Positions 1 through 11,194 of a stretch of DNA of 64,000 bases are shown here, piece by piece (position 1 is the stretch's first letter; each line of letters opens with the position of its first letter). The DNA is from Salvator merianae. Taxonomy: Eukaryota; Chordata; Lepidosauria; Squamata; Teiidae. Location of the stretch: contig QVOM02000034.1 of the NCBI GenBank assembly GCA_003586115.2, forward strand, positions 106,839,510 to 106,903,509. Direction: 5' to 3'. A model generated the notes under the pieces. That model did not search any database. It saw nothing but the letters and a program-made list of their open reading frames with translations, and was not told where the DNA came from. The position numbers and the translations under genes are program-made.

Positions 1-896
1 TGGATGAGGATGAGTAAATTGAAGCTGAATCCAGACAAGATGGAGGTACTGTGTGTCAGAGGGTCTCAGGTCCATGAAGTTGGAAGGCATCTGGCCCTTG
101 ATGGGGTTGCTTTGCCCTGGAAAGGACAGGTGCGGAATCTGGGTGTACTCTTGGACTCTACACTTACACTTGAAACTCAGGTAGAGGCGGTGGCCAAGAA
201 TGCATACCTGTAGCTGGTTCTCCAACTACGACCCCTTCTGGACAGAGGCAATCTGGCCACAGTAATCCATGCTTTGGTAACTTCCAGATTGGATTACTGT
301 AACACGTTTTACATGGGGCTGCCTTTGAAGACGGTCCGGAAGCTGCAACTGGTGCAGAATGCAGCAGCAAGACTGCTGACTGGAAAAGCTGACCGGATGC
401 ATATCATGCCAGTCTTAAAAGGCCTGCACTAGCTTCCAATTCCTTATTGAGCCCAATTCAAGGTGTTAACCTTAACCTATAAGGCCCTAAATGGCTTGGG
501 CTCCAATTACCTAAAGAAGCGTCTTCTCCCATATCAGCCTGCCCGTGCCTTAAGATCTGCAGATGAGGCCCTCTTGGTTGTACCATCACTTTCAATGGCT
601 AAAGGGGTGGGCATCTGGGATAGGGCCTTTTCAATAGTGGCCCCCAGACTGTGGAACACTCTTCCCCCTAAGGTGCATCAAGCTTCTTCACATTAAATCT
701 TTAGGAGAGCAATATAGATACACCTATTTACCCTTGCCTTTGGCTAAAGGTACAGCTTTCCCTCCCTACTTTCGGGCTATTGTTTTATTGCATTCCTTTT
801 ATGTTTTTTTTTTGTTTTTTGTTGTTGTTGTTTTTATTGTTGTAACCCATCCCGAGACCTTCAGGTATAGGATGAGATAAAAATGCAAAGAAAGAA
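1..896 (+). mobile_element. LINE 3' part, L2/CR1-like clade, cut by window edge
   Basis: The left edge holds the C-terminal part of a non-LTR reverse transcriptase, then a short 3' UTR and tail. The tail (about 780-896) is T/GTT-rich, then reads GTAACCCATCCCGAGACCTT and ends in an AAAGAAAG run; this YCCCGAGACCTTC-type end is common to several squamate LINEs and their SINEs. The 5' part lies outside the window. Assignment to L2 rather than another Jockey-superfamily clade is from memory of the family style, not from a search. Confidence 0.8.
4..717 (+). pseudogene. broken reverse transcriptase C-terminal region of the LINE
   Basis: One frame runs through about 700 nt without a frameshift and contains the family signatures SRLDYCNTFYMGLPL, LQLVQNAAARLLTG and FKVLTLTYKALNGLG, followed by RLWNTLPPKV. 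These are typical of the RT thumb/C-terminal region of L2/CR1-type LINEs, which reverse-transcribe their own RNA at the target site. It is dead: in-frame stops at 211-213 (TAG), 430-432 (TAG where the family has Trp in LHWLP), 448-450 (TGA) and again near 694 and 715. No start codon is meaningful because the 5' end is missing. The open segments 4-213 and 463-696 are pieces of this one relic. Confidence 0.82.
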
Positions 897-1164
897 AGAA
901 AAGTTTTGCCTGATGGCCCATGGCAGCAGGTAACTTATCGTAATATTCCACAATTCCTGAGAATAGCACTACATAAGGAAACATACAGTGGTGGCTTGCT
1001 GAGCCTACTGTTTGGTTTGAGGAATGTGGAGCAGCACTCAGCAGCACCATTTTGCCTTGTTGGGGCACTGTAATCACACTGGATGATCTCACCACTTGTT
1101 CTTGTTTGTTTTTATTTTTATTTTTTAGGGTCGAGTTTCTCCTTTAGCAATATTATTTTTTTAG
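897..1164. other. unassigned spacer
   Basis: Follows the LINE tail directly. No recognisable repeat or coding signal; contains a T-rich stretch near 1105-1160. Confidence 0.5.
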
Positions 1165-1569
1165 TAGGGATATGCAGAATGCTGTTTTGAATACTTTCCA
1201 AAGCATTTGAAACAGTCACATGTCTCTCATATGTGGTCTGAATTTAAAACACCTAGGAAATTTATTCCTACAGCAGTGTAAGCATTCACCAGACTCACTT
1301 TGGTTCTGCCTGCCCTTCTCCATCTTTACGTGATCTGAGATGGGGAGGAACTGACCATTATTGCATTGTACAGCATGAAGCCATCATCAGGAGGGATAGC
1401 TGTCATCAGGTGTACAGCCAGGTGCAAGGTGAGCCGAGGTGCATGCTCACCTTGCTTAGGGTCAGGTTTGCTAAGTGTTTCACCTTCCAAATTCAGCTCT
1501 TATGTAGGAGTGGTGCAGCCACTTCGAATGCTTCAGAAAGCATTTGAAACAGCATTTTACACACCTCTA
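1165..1569. mobile_element. degraded hAT-type non-autonomous element
   Basis: Left end TAGGGATATGCAGAATGCTG is matched by the reverse complement of the right end (TTTACACACCTCTA), and the inner arms (AAGCATTTGAAACAG type) also pair between 1200-1220 and 1535-1555. The flanking octamers TTTTTTAG and CCTTTGAG agree at 5 of 8 positions, as expected for an old 8-bp target duplication. It belongs with the TAGGGATGTGCA family seen intact elsewhere in the window, but is much more diverged. Confidence 0.6.
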
Positions 1570-1611
1570 CCTTTGAGTACTGAATAAGGAATCACACACT
1601 GCAGTACTGAA

Positions 1612-1813
1612 CTAGTGGCAACCCTTCATTGAGCCCGATGGCAAGGGGGGGTATGTCTCCAATGGCCAGGTGCTGGGAGTTTGCAAGTCGTGCTCAAGTC
1701 CTGCTAGTGGGCTCGCTATATAGCTAATTGACCACTGTGAGAGCAGATTGCTGGAGTAGATGGGCCAAGGACTGGATCCAGTGGGGCATTTCTTGTGTTC
1801 TTATGTTCTTATG
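1612..1813 (+). mobile_element. CR1-type LINE 3' end
   Basis: The end of a CR1-like LINE: the GTGAGAGCAGATTGCTGGAG, TAGATGGGCC and GGATCCAGTGGGG blocks lead into TTCTTGTGTTCTTATGTTCTTATG, whose tandem TTCTTATG octamers are the CR1-style 3' terminus. The same blocks recur at 37989-38213, 52935-54199 and, reversed, 45399-45605. Confidence 0.75.
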
Positions 1814-2589
1814 ACCTGATCTGAAACTGCTGTCTGAATTCCAGGAGGAGCAGAAACTTTCCCTTTCACAAGTCCCTCTAATTCTTATTCTCATTATCCA
1901 TTATTGACAGGCCTTCCCTATGTCAGGTGGGTTCTTCATGAAATCTTCTTGTACCTTTCTACACCATTCAACCCTCAGGGAGGGAAGCTATGAATCTCAC
2001 TCTCCCTAACATAATTTTCAAAACACTGCCTATTTTGTTGTCTTATTGATAAACCTGCAAGTCAGCAAGTGCTGAATTGGTTCAAACGTTAGATCAAAAA
2101 AATGTTTTATTTGTAGAGGTTTTGAGGATTTTTAACACCAACATAATCCTTGTGCAAAGCATAATGATATGAAAAAATACCTGCCTCACTTAACGTAAAA
2201 CTGGCCAAATTCATAACAATATGTGATCTATCCTCTGATTCAACAACCTGCTCTATAAAAACACCTGTGTGAATCCACTGAATCTATTTTAGCTTTCGGC
2301 ATTAAATGCTTTGATGTACTCAAGCGCCAACTGGGGTTGGAGGTGGGGAAGCTGTGCATGGTGTACACTCTGTGATCCTCACCAAGCAGAATTCTGCTAA
2401 TCTTCCTTCTTTGCTTAACAGCAGATTTGGCATTCATCAGAGAGTGGCAGATTTACTATTCACTGCAGAACTGTATTAACATTTCCTATTGTGTCAGGAC
2501 CTCCCAGAGAGATAAGCCATGCAAGACTGATGTCTTTTCAGTTAGGCACTACTAAAGCATAAAATATCAGGTAACAGGACTAGCTTGAC
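1814..2589. other. unassigned, no repeat recognised
   Basis: About 780 bp of ordinary AT-leaning sequence. No open frame with domain character and no terminal repeats seen. Confidence 0.5.
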
Positions 2590-2918
2590 TGGGAGCAGCT
2601 GGACTGCTCCCAGTCAACAGCATTCACCCCTGTTTCTGAGTGCAAATACTGCAGGCCGCAGCACAGCACGGCTGTGACTCTGGCTGTGGCCGTGGCTGTG
2701 CAGTCACTTGCTGTGTCCCTGGTCGTCATGGCAGGGGCTGGACATTTCCATAGCTGCCATCATGGCGGTCAAGGCTGGCATTTGCACTGCGAGTGCTGGA
2801 AGCCCAGTTCAGGACTGTTCCAGACTTCACAGTGCAGATGGCCACTGCACTATTGGATCTGTTCCACCTTACAATAGTAAAATTATACCATTCTGAGCTG
2901 GCCAGTGCAAACAGGCCT
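2590..2918. mobile_element. GG-ended palindromic MITE, left end truncated
   Basis: The right end GCCAGTGCAAACAGGCCT matches the CAGTGCAAAAAGGCCC terminus of the main MITE group. Inner blocks (GAGTGCTGGAAGCC, TCATGGCAGGGGCTGG, CCATAGCTGCCATCATGG) match, reversed, those of the copy at 14866-15468. A stem GACTGGGAGCAGC/GCTCCCAGTC lies near 2588-2624. No left terminus is visible. Confidence 0.6.
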
Positions 2919-3389
2919 ATGAGTCTGAAAGAAGTAAACAAAGGCAATTCCGCACTGGCTGATATACCAGACCAGTAAGCCTACTAGGAGCTTCACTTCC
3001 ACATGCTGGTACAGTCTAAGGAAGGCATGACCTGGGTGCTGTTTAAGGGACCAGGATGTGGAAGAGGGCTCCTAATACACCTGAAGTGTCAGAAGGCAGT
3101 ACAATGCACACCATACACCATGACTGCTGTTCTCTCAAGATTAAGGTTAGGTGGGTGGATTGGTGGGCAGGTGAGTGGAAGACAGGAAGCAAGTAATTTT
3201 ATGGTGGATTATTGTCTTCATCTAGGAAATTGGTCCTACCTTTGCAGACCTTTCTGCTCCAGATAGATAATTTGAGCACATTTACCTGGTAAGCGATTTG
3301 GCCAGGGACAATCCAATTTTCTTGGTGTTTCCTCCCTATGACAATAATTACATAATTAATTACAATCACATTTACATCTGCCCCCTGTG
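2919..3389. other. unassigned spacer
   Basis: Between two MITE relatives; no clear repeat boundary or coding signal. It may contain further diverged MITE sequence. Confidence 0.45.
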
Positions 3390-3859
3390 CCACACTGGCC
3401 TGAAACAGGCAGCCCAGTCTACAAATGGGCCTGGCTGTTACTGGTGCACACCAAGGGCCATTTGTGTGGTGGGTGGCTCATCCTGGCCCAACTTTGGAGG
3501 CAGAGACTGAAAGCTCCTGACCTTTGAAGTTGCCAGTTGGTGCTGTCTTGGCCAAGTGCTCAGAGGTGCCACACTTCCAGCACTGAGTCTGGGTGCCTAG
3601 CAAAAGGGTATCAGGCATGTTCCACTAGACCACATCCCATACCCTGTCTCCACATGGGTTGCTGGTCCCATATGCCAGTTAGAATGCTGCATGGATTGCT
3701 TACCAGCAATCTACACTTGGAGTGGGCTAACGTACCATTTTGGTACCATAGTTTACTCCAGTGCTTTGTCTGGTGCAGATGAAGTGGTCTACTAGGACAA
3801 GTAGCCTCCCACTAGATCATTCCATAGTGTGGACAATGCATTCCAGATGTCCAGACACA
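3390..3859. mobile_element. MITE-related fragment
   Basis: The stretch GGCTCATCCTGGCCCAACTT through the GGCCAAGTGCTCAGAGGTG region resembles 46285-46345 (CACCCTGGCCCAACTTC, AGCCAGGTGCCCAGAAGTGG), so both belong to one diverged family. Termini are not resolved. It directly abuts the element at 3860. Confidence 0.45.
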
Positions 3860-4374
3860 GGCTGTTTCCACACTTGCATGGAGGGGGAGTGGTCCAGTTG
3901 GAACTGCTCTGACTGGAGCAGTTGCATGCTGGAGCAGTCCCACTGACCCAGAAAAAGGCTGTCTGCACTTAGGCAGCATGTTCCAGGACAAGCCCCATGC
4001 TTCCCTGTGCTGCCCAACGCATGAGCTCTGGAGCATCACACAAGCAGTCCTATGGCCAGGAACTAAAGTTCTTAGTCTTGGAGCCCTAGGGGAACCCATT
4101 TCAGCAGCACAATTTTGTGTACCACTGAAATGTGTCCCCCTGCTAAATCGACCTACAAAGGCTTGTGCCCTTCTGAACACCTCCCTGGGCCAGTCTAGCT
4201 GCCCCTGGAATGCCAGTAGCCCAGTGAAAACAGATCTACCAGTAGGCTATGCTGCATGCAATGTGGATACAGCAGCCTACCAGGGTGTGTGGCCTCTCTA
4301 GACTGCATGAAAGAGGCTCAGAAATGGTCCATGCAGTGTGCTTGACTGTTCCACATATAAGTGTCAAAAGGCCC
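3860..4374. mobile_element. GG-ended MITE with 3-bp target duplication (ACA)
   Basis: Starts GGCTGTTTCCACACTTGCAT and ends AGTGTCAAAAGGCCC. It is flanked by ACA at 3857-3859 and 4375-4377. Inner blocks (GTCCAGTTGGAACTGCTCTG, GGAACCCATTTCAGCAGCAC, TGGAATGCCAGTAG) recur at 47323-47764 and partly at 44134-44585. The reverse-strand open frames here are chance. Confidence 0.68.
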
Positions 4375-5221
4375 ACAGTCCCTGTCTGCACACTCCTGTG
4401 TAGCTTACTAATCCATGTGACAAGCGAGCAAAGGCAAAGCAGTATGGTTGAATTGCAGGAGGCCCAAAGTGATCATTTTCCTTTGATTTATTGAATAGGG
4501 TGTGAATTGAACTGGAATGGAACTGTTCTGATTATTCAAAAATCATCAATAGTACCTTTGCGCTGCTTTCACTCAAGCACAGACTAAACATGAAATTTTG
4601 TGAACAGTGATAATTTTACTGCCATGACTTAGCACAGATGGGGAAAAATCTTGGCTTTAAGGGGCCAGGTGAGGTTTTGGACCTTTGCTCTACCTGGGTT
4701 TTACTAGAGTGACAGCTGCAACTCCACCCTGTGACCACCTGTGGTGATGGCACTCTAAAATAATCCAGGAGCAAGAACTCTCCGGATAACTAGTCAGCCA
4801 GAACAAAGAAAAATATTGTCAAATCCCACGGCCCCCTCACCAAATATTTGGCATTCCATTCTTACCAGACCTGGAGATAGTTGTGCAGGGTAATATGACT
4901 TGCCCAGGGGATGAGAACTCAATGTAAATGGTTACATTTGAGATAACATCAAAAGCAATTGTATTTCACATCTTTAGCAAAGCCACCATGAATCTATATT
5001 ATTTAAGTATAAGGCATTACAAAACCTTGACATATTCTATCTAATTATATATTGCATCTCTTATTATATTGTTTTTAATTACTGCAGAGTGCAGACAGGT
5101 TTATTGCTGCTTTCAAATACAGAGCAAATCTGTTGTTATTAACCAAGGAGTGGAGGCCATTCCTCCCATGGTAGACCTTCACTGGAGGCCAAGGTGCGAC
5201 ACTAATACATTCTTGCAAAAA
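4375..5221. other. unassigned, no feature seen
   Basis: About 850 bp with no recognisable repeat, RNA or coding feature. Confidence 0.5.
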
Positions 5222-5290
5222 AAGGAGGAGGAGGAGGAAAGAAGGAAGGAAGGAAGGAAGGAAGGAAGGAAGGAAGGAAGGAAGGAAAAG
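5222..5290 (+). repeat. (GGAA)n microsatellite
   Basis: A purine-only run: four AGG/GAG triplets, then about twelve GAAG tetramers. It produces the meaningless RKEGRKEG open frame on the plus strand. Confidence 0.95.
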
Positions 5291-5852
5291 AATGCCATTC
5301 TTGTTAATGGTCTTTGAGAATACACTTATCATTTTTATATGTAACAGAATTGTGTGTTTTTCACCCAGAGGATTATCCACTAGAAGATAAACTGACACAT
5401 GTGGTCTGATCAATAGGAAAGAGAATTCTGCTGTGCTGAGTCAAATGTTTTCTATAAGAACAGAATCCAAACTATTCCCTGTGTTCCATGATGATTTTAT
5501 ATGTATTGAAAACTTGCGTCTGTGTCTTTGTGTACGTGGTTTTTAAGTGGGAGATCCTCTTTTCTTTTCTCTTTTTGTTTCCCTTAATCACCCTTATCGA
5601 TGTTGCTGAATTGAACTGTGATTGTAGTGAATCCAGTTCCTCAGATTTTCTGCAGTGACATCATCACATTCATTTGATCAGTTCTGATTGACTGAGAATA
5701 TCCAAATGAAGATCAACAAGCTGCTAATAAAATTAGACCTCAAGGAAAAGATCAGGATAGAGAGAAAGAGGGAAGAATACACTGGATAATATTCCCTGTA
5801 GTTTGAGGGGAGGGGAAGATAAAATAATCCTGCTGATAAGACTGGTTTAGAA
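5291..5852. other. unassigned spacer
   Basis: AT-rich; nothing recognised up to the hAT target site GTTTAGAA at 5845-5852. Confidence 0.5.
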
Positions 5853-6703
5853 TAGGGATGTGCACGAAGGCACTTTTCCCTTTTCGCTTCGCAGGACTGC
5901 GAAGCTCCTAGGCTTCGTTTTCGTGCGAAAAAATACGCACGAAAATGAAGCCCTTCGTTTTCGCGGTGAAAATCTTCACCGCGAACGGAAGCAGATAAAT
6001 CAAGGCGAAGGGAAAACCTTTGCCTTAATTTCTCTGCTTCGGATGGCGCTCGCCTCTCTCTCATTTCCCCCCCCCCCCAGTCTGTCAGTCTGATGACAGA
6101 CTGGGGGGGGGATGAGAGAGAGGCGAGTGCCATCTGAAGCAGAGAAATCAAGGCGAAAAGGTCTTCCGTTCGCCTTGATTTATCTGCTTCCGATGGCGCA
6201 GCGCGCTCTCTCACTCCCGCCGCAGTCTGTCAGTCTGATGACAGACTGGGGGGGGGATGAGAGAGAGGCGAGCGCCATCTGAAGCAGAGAAATCAAGGCG
6301 AAAAGGTCTTCCGTTCGCCTTGATTTATCTGCTTCCGATGTCTGCTGGCTGCCTCATTCACTCTAGGCTGTCAGCGCTCGCGCTGACAGCCTAGGGGGGG
6401 TGAGTCAGTGAAGGGAAGAGAAGGAAAATCAACGGGAAGGGAATCCCTCCCTTCCGTTGAATTTTCTGCACTTCCACTCTCTGCTGGCTGGCTGATTCAC
6501 CCTAGGCTGTCAGCGCCAGCGCTGACAGCCTAGAGAGGTGAGACTTTGGCAAATTGCGAAGGTCCCGAAATACTTCGAAAAATTGAGGGACCTTCGCAAT
6601 TCGCATTCGTGATTTCTGGTGCCCTTCGCATTCGATGCGAAGGGCACAGAATCACAAAATTCGATCGAAAATCGAATGCCACGAAGCTTCGTGCACACCC
6701 CTA
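5853..6703 (+). mobile_element. hAT non-autonomous element, 851 bp, perfect 8-bp TSD
   Basis: Begins TAGGGATGTGCACGAAG and ends CTTCGTGCACACCCCTA, flanked by perfect direct repeats GTTTAGAA (5845-5852 and 6704-6711); 8-bp duplications and these termini indicate the hAT superfamily, which an absent transposase would mobilise in trans. The interior is a chain of short hairpins, for example CTTCGCAGGACTGCGAAG, AGTCTGTCAGTCTGATGACA with its partner at 6079-6102, and the 32-bp palindrome at 6363-6394. Compared with the copy at 36399 it has an extra duplicated module (6078-6340) and an extra arm (about 6490-6590). The 178-residue reverse-strand frame over it is not a gene. Confidence 0.93.
6078..6340 (+). 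repeat. about 145-bp tandem duplication inside the hAT element
   Basis: The segment from CAGTCTGTCAGTCTGATG to GCTTCCGATG (6078-6194) is repeated almost identically at 6223-6340. The sister element at 36399-36986 has one copy. Confidence 0.85.
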
Positions 6704-7213
6704 GTTTAGAATTTAAAATTAAACTAGTTTTGGGCTCTTGGCTACAGTCAGTTTAATTCCTATGCAAAAAAATTATTGATTTAGTGTTATAGTACTGAGT
6801 CACCAAAAGAAAGATCCTGGGAGTCCCAAATCCAAATCCACTGAATTTAAGGTTATCTATGTATATAGAGAAAGAGCACTGGGATGGCAGAGGACCCATC
6901 TACTACCTGCCATTCCTTGCATTGTATCTTCAAACCACCCTAGGATATTGAAAGAGTCCCCTGTCAAAAGAGCAGGATTATGAGCTCTGGAGGTGCCTTT
7001 AGCCTATGAGATGCAATGGAGTCAGTGTGTGCCACATTGCCAGATGCCCCTTTCTGAGGGTGGAATTGCTTGCCCAGGTCATGTTCACATGGCAGCTCCT
7101 CAGTTTGCCTTGAGGGAAGAGGCAATGATCATGCATCTTGACTGTCTGGGGAGGTAATTTACACAACCACCACTGAAATCAGCTTGTAGGGGTTGCCAGA
7201 CAGGGCTGCCAGA
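6704..7213. other. spacer between two hAT copies
   Basis: About 500 bp. It may contain a diverged MITE: GTTCACATGGCAGCTCCTCA near 7084 recurs loosely as GTCCATGTGACGGCAGCCCC near 8031, on the other side of the second hAT copy. No coding signal. Confidence 0.45.
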
Positions 7214-7912
7214 TAGGGGTGTGCATGAAGCTTCGTGCTGTTCGATTTTCGTTCATATTTCGTGATTTCGTTCCCTTCGCATCGAATGCGAAGCGCAACA
7301 GAAATCACGAAATTCGAATTGCGAAGGTCCCTCAATTTTCGCTGCATTTCGGGACCTTCGCAATTTGCCGCTCTCTCATCCCCCTAGTCTGTCAGCGCGC
7401 GCGCACTGACAGAGTAGGGTGAATAGGCAGCCAGCGAGCGGAAGAGGAGAAAACGAGAAGGGAGGGATTCCTTTCCCGTTGATTTTTCTTCTCTTCCGAT
7501 CGCTGTCTCACCCCCCTAGGCTGTCAGCGCGCGCGCTGACAGACTAGGGTGAATCAGGCAGCCAGCGGGAGAGGAGGAAGGAAACTCAACGCGAAGGGAG
7601 GGATTCCCTTCGCGTTGATTTCCCTCCTCTCCCGCTCGCTGTCTCTCATTCCCCCTAGTCTGTCAGTCACATGCGCACACTGACAGACTGGGGGGGGGAA
7701 TGAGAGAGAGGCGAGCACCATCGGAAACAGAGAAATCAAGGCGAAGGATCTTTCCTTCGCCTTGATTTCTCTGCTTCCGGTCGCGGCGAAAATCTTCGCC
7801 GTGAAGACGAAGGGCTTCATTTTCGCACATATTTTTTCGTGCGAAAACGAAGCCCTGTAGCTTTGCAGGAATGTGAAACAAAAGGGGAAAAGTGCCTTCG
7901 TGCACACCCCTA
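7214..7912 (-). mobile_element. hAT non-autonomous element, 699 bp, perfect 8-bp TSD, reversed
   Basis: Termini TAGGGGTGTGCATGAAG and CTTCGTGCACACCCCTA; flanks CTGCCAGA at 7206-7213 and 7913-7920 are identical. The order of inner modules is reversed relative to the copy at 5853. It carries alternating CG palindromes CTGTCAGCGCGCGCGCTGAC (about 7521-7540) and a similar one at 7387-7413, each inside a larger hairpin. Confidence 0.93.
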
Positions 7913-8582
7913 CTGCCAGATAATCAGCCAAAGTAATTATCCTACCCATACAAAAAGCCAAAGCAAAGCCAAGTGTATCTGATATTTGGCCAGCACTTGT
8001 GCAGGATGGCCGATTGCCAGGTGGCTGTGTTGTCCATGTGACGGCAGCCCCTCAATTTGACTCACAGTGACCAATCACCTGCTGCAATCCAAAGCTTCCA
8101 GACAGGGTGTCATCAGATTAGGAAATCCCCCTCCACTCTTGAGTCCCCCTGTCCTCTCTAAGGGCAACTTGAGGAAGCACAAGGATAGGGGATCCTCAGA
8201 TCATCCCTTCTGCTACTTCTCCCCCAAGTCTCAACACCTCCTTCATCATCTCATGAACAAGGATCCAGTGAGCATGATGCAGGAGCTGATGAAGACCATC
8301 AGATACATGAATATCTGGTTTTAGGAGGAGGGGAAGAGAAACTCATATTAAATATTTCTATGTCACTGCTCATCTTATGATCCTGAACTGATTCACCACA
8401 TAAAGCAAAATGAAAGCAAAGAACAAAAAAGGAGAGGGCAACATTACTTGAGTGATACTTGGTTGGGGTGGAGGTTTGTGGATGGGCAACCAATAATTGT
8501 CGCAACAATGGATATAACCTAAGCCTATGAAAGGAAAAGGAATGAGGAAGAAAAAACATTTTAGAAGCAGGCAGTTGCTTCA
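7913..8582. other. unassigned spacer
   Basis: No clear repeat boundary apart from the loose similarity to 7080-7110. A short open frame at 8067-8324 has no family character. Confidence 0.45.
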
Positions 8583-9155
8583 GGAGCCTTTCTGCACTAT
8601 GTGGGTTGTTTGGGCACACATGTGTAGCACAGTCTAGTGAGCATGGGTCACGCTGGAGCAGGCTAGCAGTAGCCCATTCCAAGGGCTGTCCACATTCAGA
8701 CACCTCATTGTGGTCCAGTCCTGGCTGACAGCTTCAAAGGCCAGCCGGTGAAGCCAGCACAGAGCCTTTGAAAGTCAAGAATGTTAGTTTCTGGCCTTCA
8801 CAGTTTCTGGGAGAGCTTGCTTTGGTGGTGCACCCACTTCTGAAATCACTTCCAGCAGCACTTCCTGGAGTGCCACCAAAATGGATTCCCCATAGTATTC
8901 TGCCCAATGGGAGAGTACTGTCTACACACCTTTGTAGTCTGGAATACAGAAACTTGAAAGAGGTCCACAGCAGAACCAAGTCTGCAGGAGGATCAGGATA
9001 TGGCACCATTTTGGCACTGTATCTCAGTCCCCCACTCTGTCCCATGCAGACAAAGTAGGCTAAAGAGGGAGGGATTGTTGTATTCTGCAACAAGTGAGAA
9101 GGCTGGGCCTTGGATCAGAATATATTCCAATCCAAGGTCCAGCGCAGAAAGGACC
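8583..9155. mobile_element. GG-ended MITE, 573 bp
   Basis: Left end GGAGCCTTTCTGCACTATG, right end GTCCAGCGCAGAAAGGACC. Read in reverse it matches the outer element at 49269-49928 block for block (ATATTCCAGAAT-type sequence next to the TIR, GAAACTGTGAAGGCC, CTCCAGGAAGTG). No exact 3-bp duplication survives. Confidence 0.65.
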
Positions 9156-9209
9156 TAAAGACTGAGAGGCACATTCTTTGCACAATCAGCATTTTTGTCA
9201 GGAAACACT

Positions 9210-9840
9210 GGGCCTTTTCACACTGTAGCGGTAGACTGTTCTTGTCTGCTCGCTGGAACGGAGCTTTCGCACTGCCGCGGGCGGGCACCTCACCCGATCC
9301 GAACCACTCCGTACCCAATTCGAACCCGAAGCTGGATAAGGCAAGACAACAAAAAAGATGTCTTCATCCCGACCTGCGCGATGGAGCGAAGATCGGGCAT
9401 GGTGCTTTCGCACTGTTTGCCTCGGCGTCGGGCGTGGCTGTTGCGGCTACGCATGCGCGCTCCGCTGCTTCGCATCCGGGGTGTGAAGTTTCCATACCCC
9501 GCTCTGCTGCTTCGTAACCCAGTACGATACTTCGTACCCGGGATAGTCCTTTCGGCTTGGTAACCGAGCTGCCGTTACGAAGCCGGCTTCATAACCAGCC
9601 CTCTGGGTATGAAGTAGGTACGAAGGTACAAAGTGGGTACAAAGTGGGTACGAAGTGGGTACAAAGCGGGTGCGAAGTGGGTACCAAATTAGCGGCTACC
9701 ATTCGCACTGTTCCCTCTGCTGGTCGGCTTCGGGTTCGTTCCTCTGGCTGGAAGTGCGAATGGCACCGAGCGTTCCCCAACCTCTCCAGTTCGAAGCTGA
9801 CTGCTGGGAACGGTCTACCGAGCTCAGTGCGAAAAGGCCC
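9210..9840 (+). mobile_element. GGGCC-ended CpG-rich MITE, subfamily A, 631 bp, TSD ACT
   Basis: Starts GGGCCTTTTCACACTGTAGC and ends GCTCAGTGCGAAAAGGCCC, with inner TIR CGGTAGACYGTTC on both sides; ACT flanks both ends (9207-9209, 9841-9843). The interior is CpG-rich, with TTCGCAC, TTCGTACCC and GGTTACGAAGCC motifs and an 11-bp tandem array. A second copy in opposite orientation lies at 25220-25839. No transposase is encoded; open frames on both strands are by-products of low stop density. Confidence 0.85.
9605..9684 (+). repeat. 11-bp tandem array inside MITE subfamily A
   Basis: Seven or so units of GGGTACRAAGT with small changes. The counterpart in the other copy is at 25376-25445 on the opposite strand. 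Confidence 0.85.
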
Positions 9841-10418
9841 ACTATGTCATGTCCATGATTGTTAACAAGGGTGATCTGCACTAGAATTCTGAAGAATTTC
9901 CTTTTTTGAATTGGAGGAAATGGGCTAGGAATCTTTAGAGAGTAATTAACTATAGCCTGGAGACACTATAACAGTTCTCAGGTACTACAGCAGCTGTATA
10001 AACATGCGTCCAAAATGATGAAAGATGAAGTATTTAGCTAGTCTTGTGTACTGTGCAAAGCTGTTGCAGAGGTTTGTTGTTTATTAGTTTGTGATTCATT
10101 AATTGTAGGTTTTTTGTTTGGATATTTATGTATATTGATAATGGTTATTGTATAACCCTAAAATAAACAAATTAAAAAATTCCTTTCCCAACTAACATTC
10201 TGAGGAGAAAATAAATCACACTCGACACATTCAGTCATGAATCAACATGAAACACACTGAAATAATATGTCAGTCCAGAAAAGGGGGAGAGATTACAAAG
10301 ATGCATAATTTTCCTTCTAGTATTCATAATGATCTGGGATCATTAACTAAAGAATGTTTTTCAGAGGGCTTACACAAGGCTTACCAATTGGTACCGGTGC
10401 CTGCAGTGGTAACCCCAA
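9841..10418. other. unassigned, possible old retroelement tail
   Basis: TTGTATAACCCTAAAATAAA followed by an A-rich stretch (10149-10180) looks like the polyadenylated end of a retrocopied sequence, but no body is recognisable. Confidence 0.35.
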
Positions 10419-10641
10419 GGGCCCAGTCACACCTAAGTTTTCATTCAGCTTTGGTCCGCTTTCAGACTCAGAGAACACATCAGTGAAGTAGTAAGATGTT
10501 TTCTTTTAGCATTATCTAACTCAGAAAACCTACCTTTGTGTTAGATAATGTGGAAAGAAAATAGTTAGTCACTTTGCTGATGTATCCTTTCAATGCAAAA
10601 GTGGACTCAAGCTGGATTAAAGCTTAGGTGTGACCAGACCC
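10419..10641. mobile_element. palindromic MITE, 223 bp, TSD CAA
   Basis: Left end GGGCCCAGTCACACCTAAG; the right end CTTAGGTGTGACCAGACCC is its near-perfect reverse complement. Flanked by CAA at 10416-10418 and 10642-10644. The arms continue inward (GTCCGCTTTCAGACTC and partners). It has the same GG start and 3-bp duplication as the main MITE group, but a different TIR. Confidence 0.8.
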
Positions 10642-10721
10642 CAAGGCTTATCTAGAGCTAAGTTAACTTTTTGGAATAGTCTCTGAAGATCATTTCAGGC
10701 CGATGAACAGTAGGAACATTG

Positions 10722-11102
10722 GACCTTTTACAGACTGAGCACTGGAATAGACCTCTTCCTGCCCAGCTGCTCTAACAATGCAAACGGCGAGCCTTCTTGT
10801 TGTGCTCCTGGCCTTGCATCTGGCCTTGCACTATGATTGGGTGATAGAATGTCACATCTGATATGTGAGAGCATGGTCTGGCTTGATAGGTAGATGGATC
10901 GGGAAGTAGCGTGAAAGCATTGCTCCCAAACTATTCCTGATGCTGCGGGATGACTTGTGGGCAGCATCTAAGCTGTCCACAGCAGGTAAGCCTTGGGAAC
11001 GGTTTGTGTTACCTCGGGGACAGCTGCAGCAGATCATGGTACAAATGATGCATTCTCACGATCTGCTTGGAACTGTCTCTCAGGCAAGTGCAAAAAGGCT
11101 CT
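10722..11102. mobile_element. GG-ended MITE, diverged
   Basis: Left GGACCTTTTACAGACTGAGC, right AGGCAAGTGCAAAAAGGCTC. The arms fold about a centre near 10910. No clean 3-bp duplication. Confidence 0.55.
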
Positions 11103-11194
11103 TAGGTGATAAGACCTACCTTGGATTTGGCTGGAGCTCTTCGTCAAATGTTTCAATGGACTCCAAAATATTGGCAAACACTAACAGTACAGAG

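Noticed and set aside
3812..4180. 122-residue reverse-strand frame
   Set aside because: Lies in a MITE; the related copy at 47.3 kb does not keep the frame.
5678..6214. 178-residue reverse-strand frame
   Set aside because: It crosses the border of a hAT non-autonomous element; a parallel frame in another copy (36221-36757) has different flanks, showing it comes from the repeat body.
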